Source: Thiofilum flexile DSM 14609
GTDB lineage: Bacteria; Pseudomonadota; Gammaproteobacteria; Thiotrichales; Thiotrichaceae
Assembly (NCBI RefSeq): GCF_000380185.1
Contig: NZ_KB904752.1
Coordinates: 18,473-82,472 of the forward strand
DNA: 64,000 nucleotides
Direction of reading: 5' to 3'
Part shown: in pieces, positions 53,599-63,474 of the stretch
Numbering within the stretch: position 1 is the first letter of the stretch
How the letters are laid out: each line of letters begins with the position of its first letter
Notes under the pieces: generated by a model
Databases searched by the model: none
What the model saw: the letters and a program-made list of their open reading frames with translations, nothing else
What the model was told of the DNA's origin: nothing
Made by a program: the position numbers and the translations under genes

Positions 53599-55881
53599 AT
53601 GAATAAACAACTAATTCGTCTTTCCGTTGCTAGTGCCTTGGTGGTTAGCCAACCTGCATGGTCTGCTAGTTTTGTAATCAAAGGGATTGAAGTACAGGGG
53701 TTACAGCGCTTAACACCACAAGCTGTGATGCAATACATTCCAGTACGAGCAGGGCAACGTTTTGATGAATCTCAGGCAAATGAATTATCACAAGTCATCT
53801 ATCAAACAGGTTTGTTTGAGGATGTAAAGCTCGCTAGGCGCGGGAGTATTTTGATTGTAAAAGTCATTGAGCGCCAAGCAATCGGAGAAATTAATATTAG
53901 TGGTAATAAAAAATTACCCACCGCTAATATTTTAGAGTTTCTAAAAAAGCTTAATATTGCTAAAGGCAATGGTTTAGATAAGCAAGCACTCGCCAAAGCG
54001 GAAGAAGAGTTGGTGAAAGCTTATCAAGGGCAGGGGCTTTATAATGCCACTGTCAATATTTCCAGCCGTTCTTTAGGTCAGGGACGCAATGCCGTTGATA
54101 TTAAAATCAATGAAGGGGGCGGTACTCGTATTGAGAGCCTTGATATTGTAGGTAATCAGGCTTTCTCCGATGCCGTATTACTAGGTCAATTTGAGTCAGG
54201 GGTTAAAAAAGGGATTTCATTCTTTAGTACTCGTGATCAATACTCGCGGGAAAAATTAGCGGCTGACTTAGATAAGCTCGCGGCTTTTTACCGTGATCGA
54301 GGCTATATCAAATTTGAAGTGGTGTCGGTTGATACCTTGCCCGGCACCACGAAACAGGGCATTAAAATTAAAATCACGATTAAAGAAGGCGCACAATATC
54401 GTCTCGGTCGTGTCGGTGTGGGGGGTAATTCTAAATTATCCCAGCCCCAAGTAGATAAACTGGTGGCACTGAAATCAGGGCAAGTCTTTTCGCAAAAGAA
54501 TTTAGAATTAACGCGGAAAAATATTGAAGATGCACTAGGTAAGCAAGGCTTTGCTTTCACTCGCATAGGGCTAGAGCCACAAATTGATGAAGCCAATCGC
54601 ATTGTTAATTTGCAGCTAGTCGTTGATCCGGGCAAACGGGTTTATGTCAGACGGATTAATATTCGCGGTAATAATCGCACTAAAGATGAAGTCTATCGCC
54701 GTGAGATTCGCCAATTAGAAAGTGCGCCTTTATCTAAAGAATTAATTGAACGCTCTAAAACCCGTCTACAGCGCTTAGCTTATGTAGAGGATGTTAATAT
54801 TACGCCAGAACCCGTTGCTGGCACTTCCGATCAAGTAGACTTAAAAATCGAAATTACCGAGCGCTCGTCGAATCAGTTTCGTATTGGGGCAGGTTATTCA
54901 CAATCGGGCGGTATCTTGTTTAATACTGAGTTAAAACAAGATAACTTCATGGGTACCGGAAAAGAGCTAGAAATCGCTTTTGATAATAGCTCAGCTAATC
55001 GTAACTTCCGAATTGGTTATAATAATCCGTTTTATACCAATGAAGGGGTCAGTCGCGGCTTTAATATTTATTATAATAAATACAATGCCGAGAAAGATGA
55101 TATTTCGAGTTATATCTCTAATCGGATAGGTGCTGATCTAAGCTATGCTATTCCAATTGGTGAAAATGATGCTTTTCACTTTAAATTCGGTGCTGAAAAA
55201 CGGGAAATTGTCCTAGGCTCAGATCCTGCTACGCATATTAAAGAGTTTACCGATAAGCATGGGCTTAAATACCGTCAATTACCAGCGACGTTAAGTTATG
55301 TACATGATACGCGTAATCGTGCGCTATTCCCTACTAGTGGGCAACGTCATCGGGTGTCAGTGCAAGCGGCTATTCCCGGTAGTGATCTGCAATATGCTAA
55401 ATTAGGCTATGATGGGGCGTTGTATAAAGAAATTAATAGCGATTTTACCTTTGCTTTAAAGGGTAAAATCGGCCTAGGTAAGGGACGTAAGGATTTAGAT
55501 AACTTACCTTTCTTTGAGAAATATACAGCGGGGGGTATTGGTACGGTACGGGGTTATGACTCTAATAGCCTAGGCCCTTTGGATAGTAATGGTGATGCTA
55601 TGGGGGGGGATGTATTATTTGCCTCGACTGCGGAAGTTTATTTCCCAGTACCCTTCGCAAAGGATATGAAAGGCTTGAAGATGAGTGCTTTCGTGGATGT
55701 GGGTAATGTGTTTGAGGATACCAGTGCCTTTAAAGCTAAAGATCTGCGGGCATCTGTTGGCTTAGGTGCGGTGTGGGTTTCACCTTTTGGTCCTTTAGAG
55801 ATTAGTGTGGCTCGGCCTTTAAATGCCAAAGATGGCGATGACAAACAAGTATTACAGTTTAGTTTAGGGGCTAATTTCTAG
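53599..55881 (+). CDS. bamA: Outer membrane protein assembly factor BamA
   Basis: 760-aa Omp85 protein. Signal peptide (AWS|ASFV), five POTRA domains to about 420 (FVIKGIEVQGLQRLTPQAV begins the first), then a 16-strand barrel. GGIGTVRGYDSNSLGP near 650 holds the conserved VRGY/F loop-6 motif, and the C-terminus ends LQFSLGANF with a terminal Phe. Essential for OMP insertion; would also insert the TonB receptor encoded nearby. Confidence 0.97.
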   Translation: MNKQLIRLSVASALVVSQPAWSASFVIKGIEVQGLQRLTPQAVMQYIPVRAGQRFDESQANELSQVIYQTGLFEDVKLARRGSILIVKVIERQAIGEINISGNKKLPTANILEFLKKLNIAKGNGLDKQALAKAEEELVKAYQGQGLYNATVNISSRSLGQGRNAVDIKINEGGGTRIESLDIVGNQAFSDAVLLGQFESGVKKGISFFSTRDQYSREKLAADLDKLAAFYRDRGYIKFEVVSVDTLPGTTKQGIKIKITIKEGAQYRLGRVGVGGNSKLSQPQVDKLVALKSGQVFSQKNLELTRKNIEDALGKQGFAFTRIGLEPQIDEANRIVNLQLVVDPGKRVYVRRINIRGNNRTKDEVYRREIRQLESAPLSKELIERSKTRLQRLAYVEDVNITPEPVAGTSDQVDLKIEITERSSNQFRIGAGYSQSGGILFNTELKQDNFMGTGKELEIAFDNSSANRNFRIGYNNPFYTNEGVSRGFNIYYNKYNAEKDDISSYISNRIGADLSYAIPIGENDAFHFKFGAEKREIVLGSDPATHIKEFTDKHGLKYRQLPATLSYVHDTRNRALFPTSGQRHRVSVQAAIPGSDLQYAKLGYDGALYKEINSDFTFALKGKIGLGKGRKDLDNLPFFEKYTAGGIGTVRGYDSNSLGPLDSNGDAMGGDVLFASTAEVYFPVPFAKDMKGLKMSAFVDVGNVFEDTSAFKAKDLRASVGLGAVWVSPFGPLEISVARPLNAKDGDDKQVLQFSLGANF

Positions 55882-55980
55882 TAATATCAGAGCCTTTCTT
55901 AAGCGAAAAACTCATAGTCACAAGGACGTGAATTGAGTTAATGCGTACTTGAAGATCCGTAATGAAGACAGGGAGTACTT

Positions 55981-56622
55981 ATGCGTTGGTTTATTCTTAG
56001 TCTGCTGTTGGTGGTTGTCGTCTTTATTGGTGTCTTTAGAGCACAAGCCGAGCCTGAGCCATCCCCGCGCCCCCCTGTAGTCGTTGATACGCAGCCTAAT
56101 GCGCCTAAACCCATTCCGCCTAAACCTAAAATAGCTGTGATTCCTTCGCGTACCGTCGTTGCGACGGTGAATGTGGGGGTATTATTAAATCGAGCACCAC
56201 AATCTGCAGCAGCAACTGAAAAGCTAAAACAAAAATATGCCCCAGTTGAGGCGGAGATAGAGCGCGAGCAGCGGGCTATACAAGAACTACAAGATCAATT
56301 GTCTCAATTAGAAGAAGAGGGGCGCTTACAAAAAGACCGTGATTTACGTAGTCGGCAGCGTAATTATGAGCGAGCCGTAGAGGATTATCGTGCGGAATTA
56401 CGTCTCGCCCGTGATGAGCAATTAGGTTTAGTACAAAAACAAGTAGTCGATGCCATTAATACAATACGCATACAAAATAAGATCGATATTGTATTAAAAG
56501 AGAATGACTATATTGCGGCTAGTCCCCAAGTCGATATTACTGATCAAGTATTAGAGTATCTACAACAACAATTTAATAACCAATCAAATAATACTAATAC
56601 GCCTATTACTAAGGAACACTAG
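55981..56622 (+). CDS. skp: OmpH/Skp family periplasmic chaperone
   Basis: 213 aa. N-terminal hydrophobic segment (about 2-22) as signal peptide, then an unusual proline-rich stretch (about 25-52) not found in E. coli Skp. From about 57 the OmpH pattern begins (VATVNVGVLLNRAPQSAAA), with a coiled coil over 80-150 and the C-terminal VVDAINTIRIQNKIDIVLKE beta return. Holds unfolded OMPs for BamA. Located between bamA and lpxD as in E. coli. Confidence 0.9.
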   Translation: MRWFILSLLLVVVVFIGVFRAQAEPEPSPRPPVVVDTQPNAPKPIPPKPKIAVIPSRTVVATVNVGVLLNRAPQSAAATEKLKQKYAPVEAEIEREQRAIQELQDQLSQLEEEGRLQKDRDLRSRQRNYERAVEDYRAELRLARDEQLGLVQKQVVDAINTIRIQNKIDIVLKENDYIAASPQVDITDQVLEYLQQQFNNQSNNTNTPITKEH

Positions 56623-56625
56623 TTT

Positions 56626-57687
56626 ATGTCTACTGTTGCATTGGCTAAAACGTTAGAATCAATTGCTACCTATTGTGGGGCGGAATTAAAGGCCACTGAT
56701 CCAAATAAATTAATTTCAGGGGTTGCGGCGGTTGATTTAGCGCAGGCTCATGAGTTGAGCTATATTCGCGGGGGGCAATATCGGCAGTTTTTAACCAGTA
56801 CCAAAGCGGGTGCTTTAATTCTACCGCCCGATTTAGCAGCCGAGTATTCGGGTGATTGTTTAATTCATAAAGATCCCTACTTAGCCTATGCCCAAGTAGT
56901 GACTTTATTTTACCCCCCAAAAGCCTTTCCTAGTGCTATACATCCTACCGCCGTTATGGGCGAGCACGTGAGTATTGCAGATGGGGTGCATATTGGTGCT
57001 TATGTAGTCATTGGTGCGGGTACAGAAATTGCGGCAAATGCGATTATTGGAGCGCATACGGTAATAGGTGCAGGGTGTCGCATTGGTGCTGATACTTTAT
57101 TACATCCTCATGTTACTTTGGCGGATGATACAGAAGTGGGTGAGCGCTGTATTATTCATTCTGGTGCGGTATTAGGGGCGGATGGTTTTGGTTTTGCGCC
57201 TCAGCGTGATGGGACTTGGTACAAAATTCCACAAGTGGGCAAAGTTGTCTTAGGTAATGATGTTGAGATTGGGGCGAATACTACCATTGATCGTGCTGCA
57301 TTAGGTGTGACACGTATTGGGGATGGGGTAAAGCTCGATAACCTGATTCAGGTGGGACACAATACCGAAATTGGTGCACATACTGCGGTGGCAGCCTGTA
57401 CAGCGATTGCAGGAAGTGCCAAAATTGGGCGCTTTTGCCGAATTGCAGGGATGTGTGCGATTGGTGGTCATTTAGAGATTGCTGATCATGTCATTATTAC
57501 CGCAACGAGTATGGTGACTCACTCGATTCGCCACGCTGGGGTGTATTCAGCGGGTACTACTATTCAGGAAAATAGCCAATGGCGCAAAAATGCGGTGCGC
57601 TTTCATCAGTTAGATAAAATGGCACGGCGTTTAGCAGAATTAGAAAAGCAAATGGCTGCCTTGCAGCCGGATCATAAGGAACTGTAA
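56626..57687 (+). CDS. lpxD: UDP-3-O-(3-hydroxyacyl)glucosamine N-acyltransferase
   Basis: 353 aa. Third lipid A step. N-terminal uridine-binding domain to about 105, then left-handed beta-helix hexapeptides; [22 protein letters not shown] near 185 and [19 protein letters not shown] near 244 with the catalytic His. The C-terminal helix ([13 protein letters not shown]) is typical. It begins 3 bp after skp and ends 4 bp before fabZ. Confidence 0.97.
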   Translation: MSTVALAKTLESIATYCGAELKATDPNKLISGVAAVDLAQAHELSYIRGGQYRQFLTSTKAGALILPPDLAAEYSGDCLIHKDPYLAYAQVVTLFYPPKAFPSAIHPTAVMGEHVSIADGVHIGAYVVIGAGTEIAANAIIGAHTVIGAGCRIGADTLLHPHVTLADDTEVGERCIIHSGAVLGADGFGFAPQRDGTWYKIPQVGKVVLGNDVEIGANTTIDRAALGVTRIGDGVKLDNLIQVGHNTEIGAHTAVAACTAIAGSAKIGRFCRIAGMCAIGGHLEIADHVIITATSMVTHSIRHAGVYSAGTTIQENSQWRKNAVRFHQLDKMARRLAELEKQMAALQPDHKEL

Positions 57688-57691
57688 CAGC

Positions 57692-58141
57692 ATGTCGACG
57701 ATGAATGTCAACGAAATCAAAAACTATTTACCCCATCGTTACCCGTTTTTATTAGTGGATCGGGTGTTGGAGTGTGTAGAAGGTGAACGTCTGACAGCGA
57801 TTAAAAATGTGACTTGTAATGAGCCATTTTTTAATGGGCATTTTCCTAGTCAGCCCGTGATGCCGGGTGTGTTAATTATTGAAGCCCTTGCCCAAGCCAC
57901 AGGGCTGTTAGGTTTTAGAACCATGGGCGAAGAGCCGCGTGTAGGTGTGCTCTATATGTTGGTCGGTGTGGATAAGGCACGCTTTAAACAGCAGGTCGTT
58001 CCGGGTGATCAACTGGTATTGTCAGTGGAGCTTAAGAATCGCAAAGGTATTATTTGGGTTTTCGATGCCAAAGCGACGGTTGAGGGCAAGGTCGTTGCTT
58101 CTGCTGAACTCATGTGTGCTGCCAAAGAAGGTGCTATTTGA
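57692..58141 (+). CDS. fabZ: 3-hydroxyacyl-[acyl-carrier-protein] dehydratase
   Basis: 149 aa hot-dog-fold enzyme. [15 protein letters not shown] near 13-27, and the catalytic [21 protein letters not shown] (His and Glu) near 48-68. Balances hydroxyacyl-ACP between fatty acid elongation and lipid A. Its TGA stop overlaps the lpxA TTG start. Confidence 0.97.
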   Translation: MSTMNVNEIKNYLPHRYPFLLVDRVLECVEGERLTAIKNVTCNEPFFNGHFPSQPVMPGVLIIEALAQATGLLGFRTMGEEPRVGVLYMLVGVDKARFKQQVVPGDQLVLSVELKNRKGIIWVFDAKATVEGKVVASAELMCAAKEGAI

Positions 58142-58914
58142 GCTTAATCCATGCTACTGCTGTTATTCATCCTAGTGCTGAGCTAGATACCGAGGTTGAA
58201 ATTGGTCCTTATAGTGTTATTGGGGCTAAAGTAAAGATCGGGCGCGGGACTCAGATTGCCTCTCATGTTGTGATTGAGGGGCCTACAACCATTGGGCAAG
58301 AGAATCGTATTTTTCCCTTTGCCTCTCTGGGTGCTGAGCCACAGGATAAAAAATATGCAGGTGAACAGACTGAGCTAATTATTGGTGATCGTAATGTGAT
58401 CCGAGAGTGCTGTACCTTTAATCGCGGCACGACTCAGGATAAAGGTAAAACCATCCTAGGCAATGATAATTGGATCATGGCCTATGTGCATATTGCACAT
58501 GATTGTATCGTGGGCAATAACACTATTTTTGCTAATAGTGCGACGTTGGCGGGGCATGTCACCATTCATGACTATGTCATCTTAGGTGGTTTTACCTTAG
58601 TCCATCAATTTTGCCATATCGGTGAGCACGCTTTCACGGGTATGGGAAGTGCGGTCGGGAAGGATATTGCGCCTTATACCATGGCCTATGGTAGCCCCGT
58701 CGAGCCGCGTAGTATTAATGCCGAAGGCTTGAAACGCCGTGGTTTTGAGCCAGAGGCTATTTCACGCATTAAAAATGCCCACCGTTTACTTTATCGACAA
58801 CACCTAACCCTAAACGAAGCATTAAGCCAAATTGAAACAGAAATGGGACAATTCCCCGAAATTCAACTATTATTGGCTTTCTGCCGCCAGAGTGAGCGCG
58901 GCCTGATTCGGTAA
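58138..58914 (+). CDS. lpxA: UDP-N-acetylglucosamine acyltransferase, TTG start
   Basis: First lipid A step. The frame is open from 58114, but the best start is TTG at 58138: it is preceded by GAAGG about 6 nt upstream, gives a family-like N-terminus ([16 protein letters not shown]) and a 258-aa product close to the family length, and overlaps the fabZ stop as TTGA. No in-frame ATG lies near the conserved start. Hexapeptide repeats; FNRGT near 92; [22 protein letters not shown] with catalytic His near 122; [20 protein letters not shown] in the C-terminal helical domain. Confidence 0.95.
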   Translation: MSLIHATAVIHPSAELDTEVEIGPYSVIGAKVKIGRGTQIASHVVIEGPTTIGQENRIFPFASLGAEPQDKKYAGEQTELIIGDRNVIRECCTFNRGTTQDKGKTILGNDNWIMAYVHIAHDCIVGNNTIFANSATLAGHVTIHDYVILGGFTLVHQFCHIGEHAFTGMGSAVGKDIAPYTMAYGSPVEPRSINAEGLKRRGFEPEAISRIKNAHRLLYRQHLTLNEALSQIETEMGQFPEIQLLLAFCRQSERGLIR

Positions 58915-58929
58915 GTGTGTAAATAAGGC

Positions 58930-60081
58930 ATGATCAAGCGTATAGCCATTGTCGCGGGCGAGACTTCGGGCGATCTGCTGGGCGCTAGGTTGATTAAAGC
59001 ACTCCAGATTCAAAATCCAGACTTAGTTTTTGAAGGTATTGCAGGCACTGAAATGCAGGCAGCGGGCTGTCGTTCGCTTTATCCTATGGAAACTCTGTCA
59101 GTTATGGGCTTGGTGGAAGTCCTCAAGCATTTACCTGAGCTACTCAAAATTCGGCGCGAGCTAATTAAGCGTTGGACACAGAATCCCCCTGATTTATTTA
59201 TTGGTGTAGATGCACCCGATTTTAATCTACCCCTCGCTAAGCGTTTACACGCTCAAGGCATTAAAACCGTACACTATGTTAGCCCCTCGGTTTGGGCGTG
59301 GCGACAAGGGCGGGTGAAAAAAATGCAGGGCGCGATTGATCTAATGCTGACCTTATTCCCTTTTGAGGTCGAGTTTTATCGCCGCCATCAGATTAAAGCA
59401 GTCTTTGTCGGACACCCCTTAGCTGATGAAATAGTGTGGGACGGTGATCGTAGCATTGCACGCCAAACATTAGGTGTAGCGACTTCAGGCAGTAAGGTTA
59501 TTGCCCTTTTACCTGGTAGTCGTCTAGGCGAGATAAAGCGCTTGCTGCCCACCTTTTTACAAGCCGCTCAACAACTGAAGCAACGCCACCCCGAATGTTC
59601 TTTTATTATTCCAGCCGCTCACCCTAAAGCTCAGCAATTAATTCAGCAATTATGCTTAGCACAGACTCCAGAATTGGATTTAATCGTAATAGAAGGGCAG
59701 TCACGTACTGTCATGCAGGCAGCGGATTATATACTGCTAGCCTCGGGTACAGCGGTATTAGAGGGCATGTTAAGCGGGCGTTTAATGGTTGCGGCGTATC
59801 AAGTAGCGCCGCTCACGGCGTGGTTATTACGCACGTTTAAATTATTAAAGGTTAAGTATGTCACCTTACCCAATAATCTAGCCAATGAGCGCTTGGTTCC
59901 AGAGCTATTACAAGAACAAGTCACCATAGAAAATAGTGTGAGTGAAATAGAAAAACTCATGGCGTTAACACCTGAAGAGCGCGATTATTATCTGAATCAA
60001 TTTCAAAACCTGCAACAGCAACTCAAGCAACAAGCCAGTGCAACCGCTGCAGCAGCTATTGTGCAACAATTTAATCTATAA
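58930..60081 (+). CDS. lpxB: Lipid-A-disaccharide synthase
   Basis: 383-aa GT19 enzyme condensing UDP-diacylglucosamine with lipid X. IVAGETSGDLLGARLI at the N-terminus, FIGVDAPDFNLPLAKRLH near 96, HYVSPSVWAWRQGRVKKM near 118, FVGHPLADEIV, LLPGSRLGEIKRLLPTF near 198, and LLASGTAVLEGMLSGRLMV near 277. Peripheral inner-membrane protein. Confidence 0.96.
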   Translation: MIKRIAIVAGETSGDLLGARLIKALQIQNPDLVFEGIAGTEMQAAGCRSLYPMETLSVMGLVEVLKHLPELLKIRRELIKRWTQNPPDLFIGVDAPDFNLPLAKRLHAQGIKTVHYVSPSVWAWRQGRVKKMQGAIDLMLTLFPFEVEFYRRHQIKAVFVGHPLADEIVWDGDRSIARQTLGVATSGSKVIALLPGSRLGEIKRLLPTFLQAAQQLKQRHPECSFIIPAAHPKAQQLIQQLCLAQTPELDLIVIEGQSRTVMQAADYILLASGTAVLEGMLSGRLMVAAYQVAPLTAWLLRTFKLLKVKYVTLPNNLANERLVPELLQEQVTIENSVSEIEKLMALTPEERDYYLNQFQNLQQQLKQQASATAAAAIVQQFNL

Positions 60082-60096
60082 GAAAGGATGATGGGT

Positions 60097-60648
60097 ATGG
60101 CCTATATAACCAAATTTAAGGATGTTGGCTCGATTATTAGTTCGTCAGATCAATTTGGAGCCAAAATGTTTGAGGTTGCCGGCACTCATTTTGGCGCTTA
60201 TCCGCGAGGTGTATTTGTTGGCACAGGTAGCGGGGTGGTGGCGCAATATTTTATTGACGCCGATATCCCTTTTAGTTTTGTAGAAAAGCACCCCGATTTT
60301 GTGGCGTTATTTAAAGAGCGTTTTGGGCGTAAAACCGATATCTTAGGGGGCGACTTTTTTGATCTCCCGCTGGATGAAAGCCGTTATGGTTTAGCCAATA
60401 GCTTGATTGTGTCTTGTATGCCAGTGACAGGGCCGTTTTTTTCTGAGCGCCTGGTGACACAATTTGCGGCTGCTTTAGAGCAAGGCTCGACTATTATTCA
60501 AATGAGCTATATCCCCTTAGTGAGTCAAATTGAGCTATTCCAAAAACTCAGAAAGAAAGGCTTTCATATTGAGCGTAGTGCGACGGTATTTTTTAATATT
60601 CCGCCTGCCTCTATTTTCACACTGCGTCAGCCGGGCACATGCGTTTAA
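60097..60648 (+). CDS. SAM-dependent methyltransferase, phospholipid N-methyltransferase-like
   Basis: About 183 aa. [15 protein letters not shown] near 37-51 is the SAM-binding GxGxG loop; [15 protein letters not shown] gives the acidic end of beta-2; GDFFDLPL follows; [15 protein letters not shown] corresponds to motif [11 protein letters not shown] and [15 protein letters not shown] match the NxPPAxV ending of PmtA-like enzymes. ATG 60097 lies 9 nt after AGAAAGG and is preferred over the two upstream ATGs, which sit on the Shine-Dalgarno. Lodged between lpxB and rnhB and overlapping rnhB by 10 nt. Target lipid is not known; rRNA or other methylation cannot be excluded. Confidence 0.7.
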   Translation: MAYITKFKDVGSIISSSDQFGAKMFEVAGTHFGAYPRGVFVGTGSGVVAQYFIDADIPFSFVEKHPDFVALFKERFGRKTDILGGDFFDLPLDESRYGLANSLIVSCMPVTGPFFSERLVTQFAAALEQGSTIIQMSYIPLVSQIELFQKLRKKGFHIERSATVFFNIPPASIFTLRQPGTCV

Positions 60649-61205
60649 TCGCTGGAGTTGATGAGGTCGGGCGTGGGCCATTAGCGGGGGCGGTGGTGAC
60701 TGCTGCTGTTATTTTAGACCCTTCACGCCCGATTCAAGGGTTAGCAGATTCTAAAAAGCTCTCCGAGAAAAAACGCCTGCTGTTGGCGGATTTAATTCGT
60801 GAGCGAGCCTTAGCATGGTCATTAGGGCGGGCTGAAGTGGAAGAGATTGATCAGCTCAATATTCTACAAGCCACCTTTTTAGCCATGCAGCGGGCGGTGG
60901 CAGGTTTAAGCATTCAACCGACCGAAATACTGGTCGATGGTAATCAATATCCGGCCTTTAATTGCCCCACCCAAGCCATTATCGGGGGTGATGCGACGGA
61001 ACCTGCGATTAGTGCCGCCTCGATTTTGGCTAAGGTTACGCGTGATGCGGAGCTGATTGAGTTGGATAAACTGTATCCTCAATACGGTTTTGCCCAGCAC
61101 AAAGGCTATCCAACCAAAGCACATCTTGCCGCATTGGCTCACTATGGGATTTTGCCAATTCATCGTAAGAGTTTTGCTCCGGTGCGACGTTATGTGGGGT
61201 TTTAG
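60639..61205 (+). CDS. rnhB: Ribonuclease HII
   Basis: 188 aa. Removes ribonucleotides from DNA and RNA of hybrids. [17 protein letters not shown] near 4-20 holds the DEVGRG motif; [17 protein letters not shown] and [13 protein letters not shown] are further signatures. Last gene of the envelope cluster. Its final 40 bp or so are duplicated at about 63666-63708. Confidence 0.96.
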   Translation: MRLIAGVDEVGRGPLAGAVVTAAVILDPSRPIQGLADSKKLSEKKRLLLADLIRERALAWSLGRAEVEEIDQLNILQATFLAMQRAVAGLSIQPTEILVDGNQYPAFNCPTQAIIGGDATEPAISAASILAKVTRDAELIELDKLYPQYGFAQHKGYPTKAHLAALAHYGILPIHRKSFAPVRRYVGF

Positions 61206-61299
61206 TGAATAGGTCTAAACATCTCATCTAACGAAAACCTACCGCTAGCCTGATAAAGCCTTATCTAAACAGTCAAGAGCACTAAACCAGCCTATTATC

Positions 61300-61320
61300 C
61301 ATAGTGGTTAATACACTATG
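61300..61320 (+). promoter_or_regulatory. Inverted repeat next to the EF-hand gene ribosome binding site
   Basis: CATAGTG (61300-61306) and CACTATG (61314-61320) are perfect inverted arms around a 7-nt loop, ending at the GGAG Shine-Dalgarno (61320-61323). The second gene copy keeps six of the seven pairs (63798-63818). It could modulate translation or bind a protein. Confidence 0.35.
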
Positions 61321-61329
61321 GAGCTTGCT

Positions 61330-62121
61330 ATGTTTATTCCTAATTATTCCCCCTATGCACCTAATAGCAGTGCTATCAGTAGAGAGCATAAAGGGTATGT
61401 CCAGACTGCAAATCCTTTTATTAACTCCAGCTCGTCAACGAAGCAATTGCTGAATCAACTCATTGCTCTACTAACTCAACTGATCAAAGGGATGCAAGGG
61501 TCTAATCAACCTATATCTTCAAATACTCCATCAGCATCAAGACTGACTTTGGGTCAAGATACACAGGATGCATTAGCAGCAGCATGGCGTACTTATAATC
61601 CTAATCGTTCTCAAGAGGTAGGCCATATTCTGCTCAAAGAGGTGGTTGATACTAATGGAGATGGGAGATTATCGGCGGGGGATACACTCAATTTTCAGCA
61701 GGGTCAGCTTCCTCTTGGAGTGGATAGAGTGCTACCAACTGATGACCCATCAGTCATTATAAGCACGCCTGTCACCGATGAAATGCTCTTGATAAGCCTA
61801 CCCTTTTATGACACTAGTCGAGCGCCTAGTGGTCGTTTTTCACAGGATGAGGATGGGGATAGAGGTAGTTTGGTTGCACAAGCTCTTAGAGCGCTAGGTT
61901 ATAGGGATTTTATGGCAGGACCAGAACCTATTTCCGATATTATTAGAGTAATTTTACGGGTAGGTGAGGGTGAGCCTATTCCTACAGAAGCAGACATTCG
62001 CCAGCTGATTAATAATTCTCTTGCTAATAAAGAAATTGGAGGTAAGCCCGTTCTGTTACAAGAGGGTGAGCTGAATTTAGAAGTGGTAGTCAGTAATGAA
62101 CCGCTTGGGGAACTTAGCTAA
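61330..62121 (+). CDS. Hypothetical protein with EF-hand-like calcium loop, copy 1
   Basis: 263 aa from ATG 61330, chosen because GGAG lies 6 nt upstream; an ATG at 61318 overlaps the Shine-Dalgarno. I do not recognise the family. The N-terminus (MFIPNYSPYAPNSS) is not a signal peptide. Residues about 36-55 form a Leu-rich helix (TKQLLNQLIALLTQLIKGMQ). DTNGDGRLSAGD near 107-118 is a canonical EF-hand/dockerin calcium loop. A second acidic stretch FSQDEDGDRGS occurs near 168-178. The rest is helical with no catalytic motif. A 5' fragment of a near-identical gene starts at 63828. Confidence 0.75.
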   Translation: MFIPNYSPYAPNSSAISREHKGYVQTANPFINSSSSTKQLLNQLIALLTQLIKGMQGSNQPISSNTPSASRLTLGQDTQDALAAAWRTYNPNRSQEVGHILLKEVVDTNGDGRLSAGDTLNFQQGQLPLGVDRVLPTDDPSVIISTPVTDEMLLISLPFYDTSRAPSGRFSQDEDGDRGSLVAQALRALGYRDFMAGPEPISDIIRVILRVGEGEPIPTEADIRQLINNSLANKEIGGKPVLLQEGELNLEVVVSNEPLGELS

Positions 62122-62141
62122 TTACCTTATTTATCTGGTGT

Positions 62142-62176
62142 ACATGATAGGAAAGAGTCATTCTTTCCTATCATGT
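62142..62176. terminator. Bidirectional terminator hairpin between convergent genes
   Basis: Perfect 15-bp stem ACATGATAGGAAAGA (62142-62156) with 62162-62176 and a 5-nt loop, 20 bp after the EF-hand gene and 11 bp from the end of the protease gene. Confidence 0.7.
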
Positions 62177-62187
62177 ATTGTTAGTAT

Positions 62188-63474
62188 TTATGGGCTGGTA
62201 GTAGATAGATTGACATTAAGAAGAGAGAGGGACTCGTGAATGGGCATAAAAACCCCATAACCATAATAATTGCCAGTATTGGTTCCCAATGCGTAATTAC
62301 CGGAGTACCAAGGGCCACCACTATCCCCTTTCTGGGAGGTAGCGTTGCTAGTAAGTACCATATTACCAAAATCTATATTCTCTATAGTTATATCCAGATC
62401 AATATGAGTAATATACCCACAGCTTTCTATATTGGTTACCCGACCAAATCGACAGACATAGGCATTTACAACTGGCCACATAGACCCGTATACAGGTCTG
62501 CTCTCATTAACATATTGGTTAGTATAGTAGTTATAGTATCTTGTGTGGAAGTATGGAGTGGCAAAATCGTAGTAACCTGTAGAGTTGAGGCCAAGAGATT
62601 GAAATCCTGCGTCACCAGAAGTGCCCACATCAGCTTGACCATATCCTAAGTAACCCCAAACCGCCATACTGTAATCATAAAACCAATTCATACCATACGG
62701 CTCTAGGCAATGACCTGCTGTTAACATACCATAAATATAAGGAGAAGATTTATAAACTGTAAATCCAGAGGTGCAGTAGGCGTCTAAGCTATTTTGAATT
62801 TTACTGCCACCTCTATGTATTGCATGGAGCTCTATAAAAGGTCCATCTTTTTCAATAGTTTCAATCTGAAGCTCGCTTTCATTCACCTTGAAATTTTTGT
62901 TTTTATTTAGTGCATTTTCATTGATGATTAAAGCAGTCTCTCTAGCAGTAGGTGGTTTGGATTTATCTTTACTGGGGCGAAAAATCTTAATTATCATTTT
63001 TTCCGTTTCAGGATCAATGGAAACTATCATGTTTTTATGTGTTTTTGAGAGGGATTTAGATACTTGCTTCACACGATCTGTTCTCTGTTTTCTAGAGAAT
63101 TTTTTCCCACTGATAACAGCGACTTTACCGCTTTGCCCAACAATAGCCGCGATTAGTGACTCGATCTCTAAAGGTATGTTCTCACCAACAAAACTGATAT
63201 AACCCTTTTTAGCCGGAAGCCGATCTAGTCGAACACTAGCAATAGTTTCGGGATAGTTTTTTTCTATGGTAGTGAATAACTTATAAAACTTGTCTTGGAA
63301 ATCAAGTGCATCCAGTACAATATTTTTTTCAATCCCCAATTCTCTAGCAATAACCATAGCATCGGTTTGCCTAGACATGGCTTCATCATTAACAATATTT
63401 ACAGAACCATCAGGGCTGAGGGCTGAGGGCTGAGGGCTGAGGGCTGGGAGTGGGAGGTGGTTCTTGTGCTGCAA
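62188..63474 (-). CDS. Secreted trypsin-like serine protease, pro and catalytic domains, out of frame with its signal peptide
   Basis: The frame is open from a TTG at 63474 (428 aa), but that start has no Shine-Dalgarno and lies inside the signal-peptide codons of another frame, so the true gene starts at 63532. Residues about 25-210 are a propeptide-like region (IVNDEAMSRQTDAMVIAREL; LDFQDKFYKLFTTIEKN) as in alpha-lytic/streptogrisin-type proteases. The chymotrypsin-fold domain has TAGHC (His255), SGDAGF (candidate Asp288) and KGDSGGPW (Ser385). Cys234/Cys256 and Cys341/Cys352 could form disulfides. Aromatic-rich loops. Frame restoration needs a change in the heptanucleotide tract at 63413-63446. 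Confidence 0.8.
   Translation of the reverse strand: MQHKNHLPLPALSPQPSALSPDGSVNIVNDEAMSRQTDAMVIARELGIEKNIVLDALDFQDKFYKLFTTIEKNYPETIASVRLDRLPAKKGYISFVGENIPLEIESLIAAIVGQSGKVAVISGKKFSRKQRTDRVKQVSKSLSKTHKNMIVSIDPETEKMIIKIFRPSKDKSKPPTARETALIINENALNKNKNFKVNESELQIETIEKDGPFIELHAIHRGGSKIQNSLDAYCTSGFTVYKSSPYIYGMLTAGHCLEPYGMNWFYDYSMAVWGYLGYGQADVGTSGDAGFQSLGLNSTGYYDFATPYFHTRYYNYYTNQYVNESRPVYGSMWPVVNAYVCRFGRVTNIESCGYITHIDLDITIENIDFGNMVLTSNATSQKGDSGGPWYSGNYALGTNTGNYYGYGVFMPIHESLSLLNVNLSTTSP

Noticed and set aside
62236..62649. 137-aa ORF on the plus strand within the protease region
   Set aside because: Antisense shadow of the protease coding sequence, which has clear catalytic motifs on the other strand.
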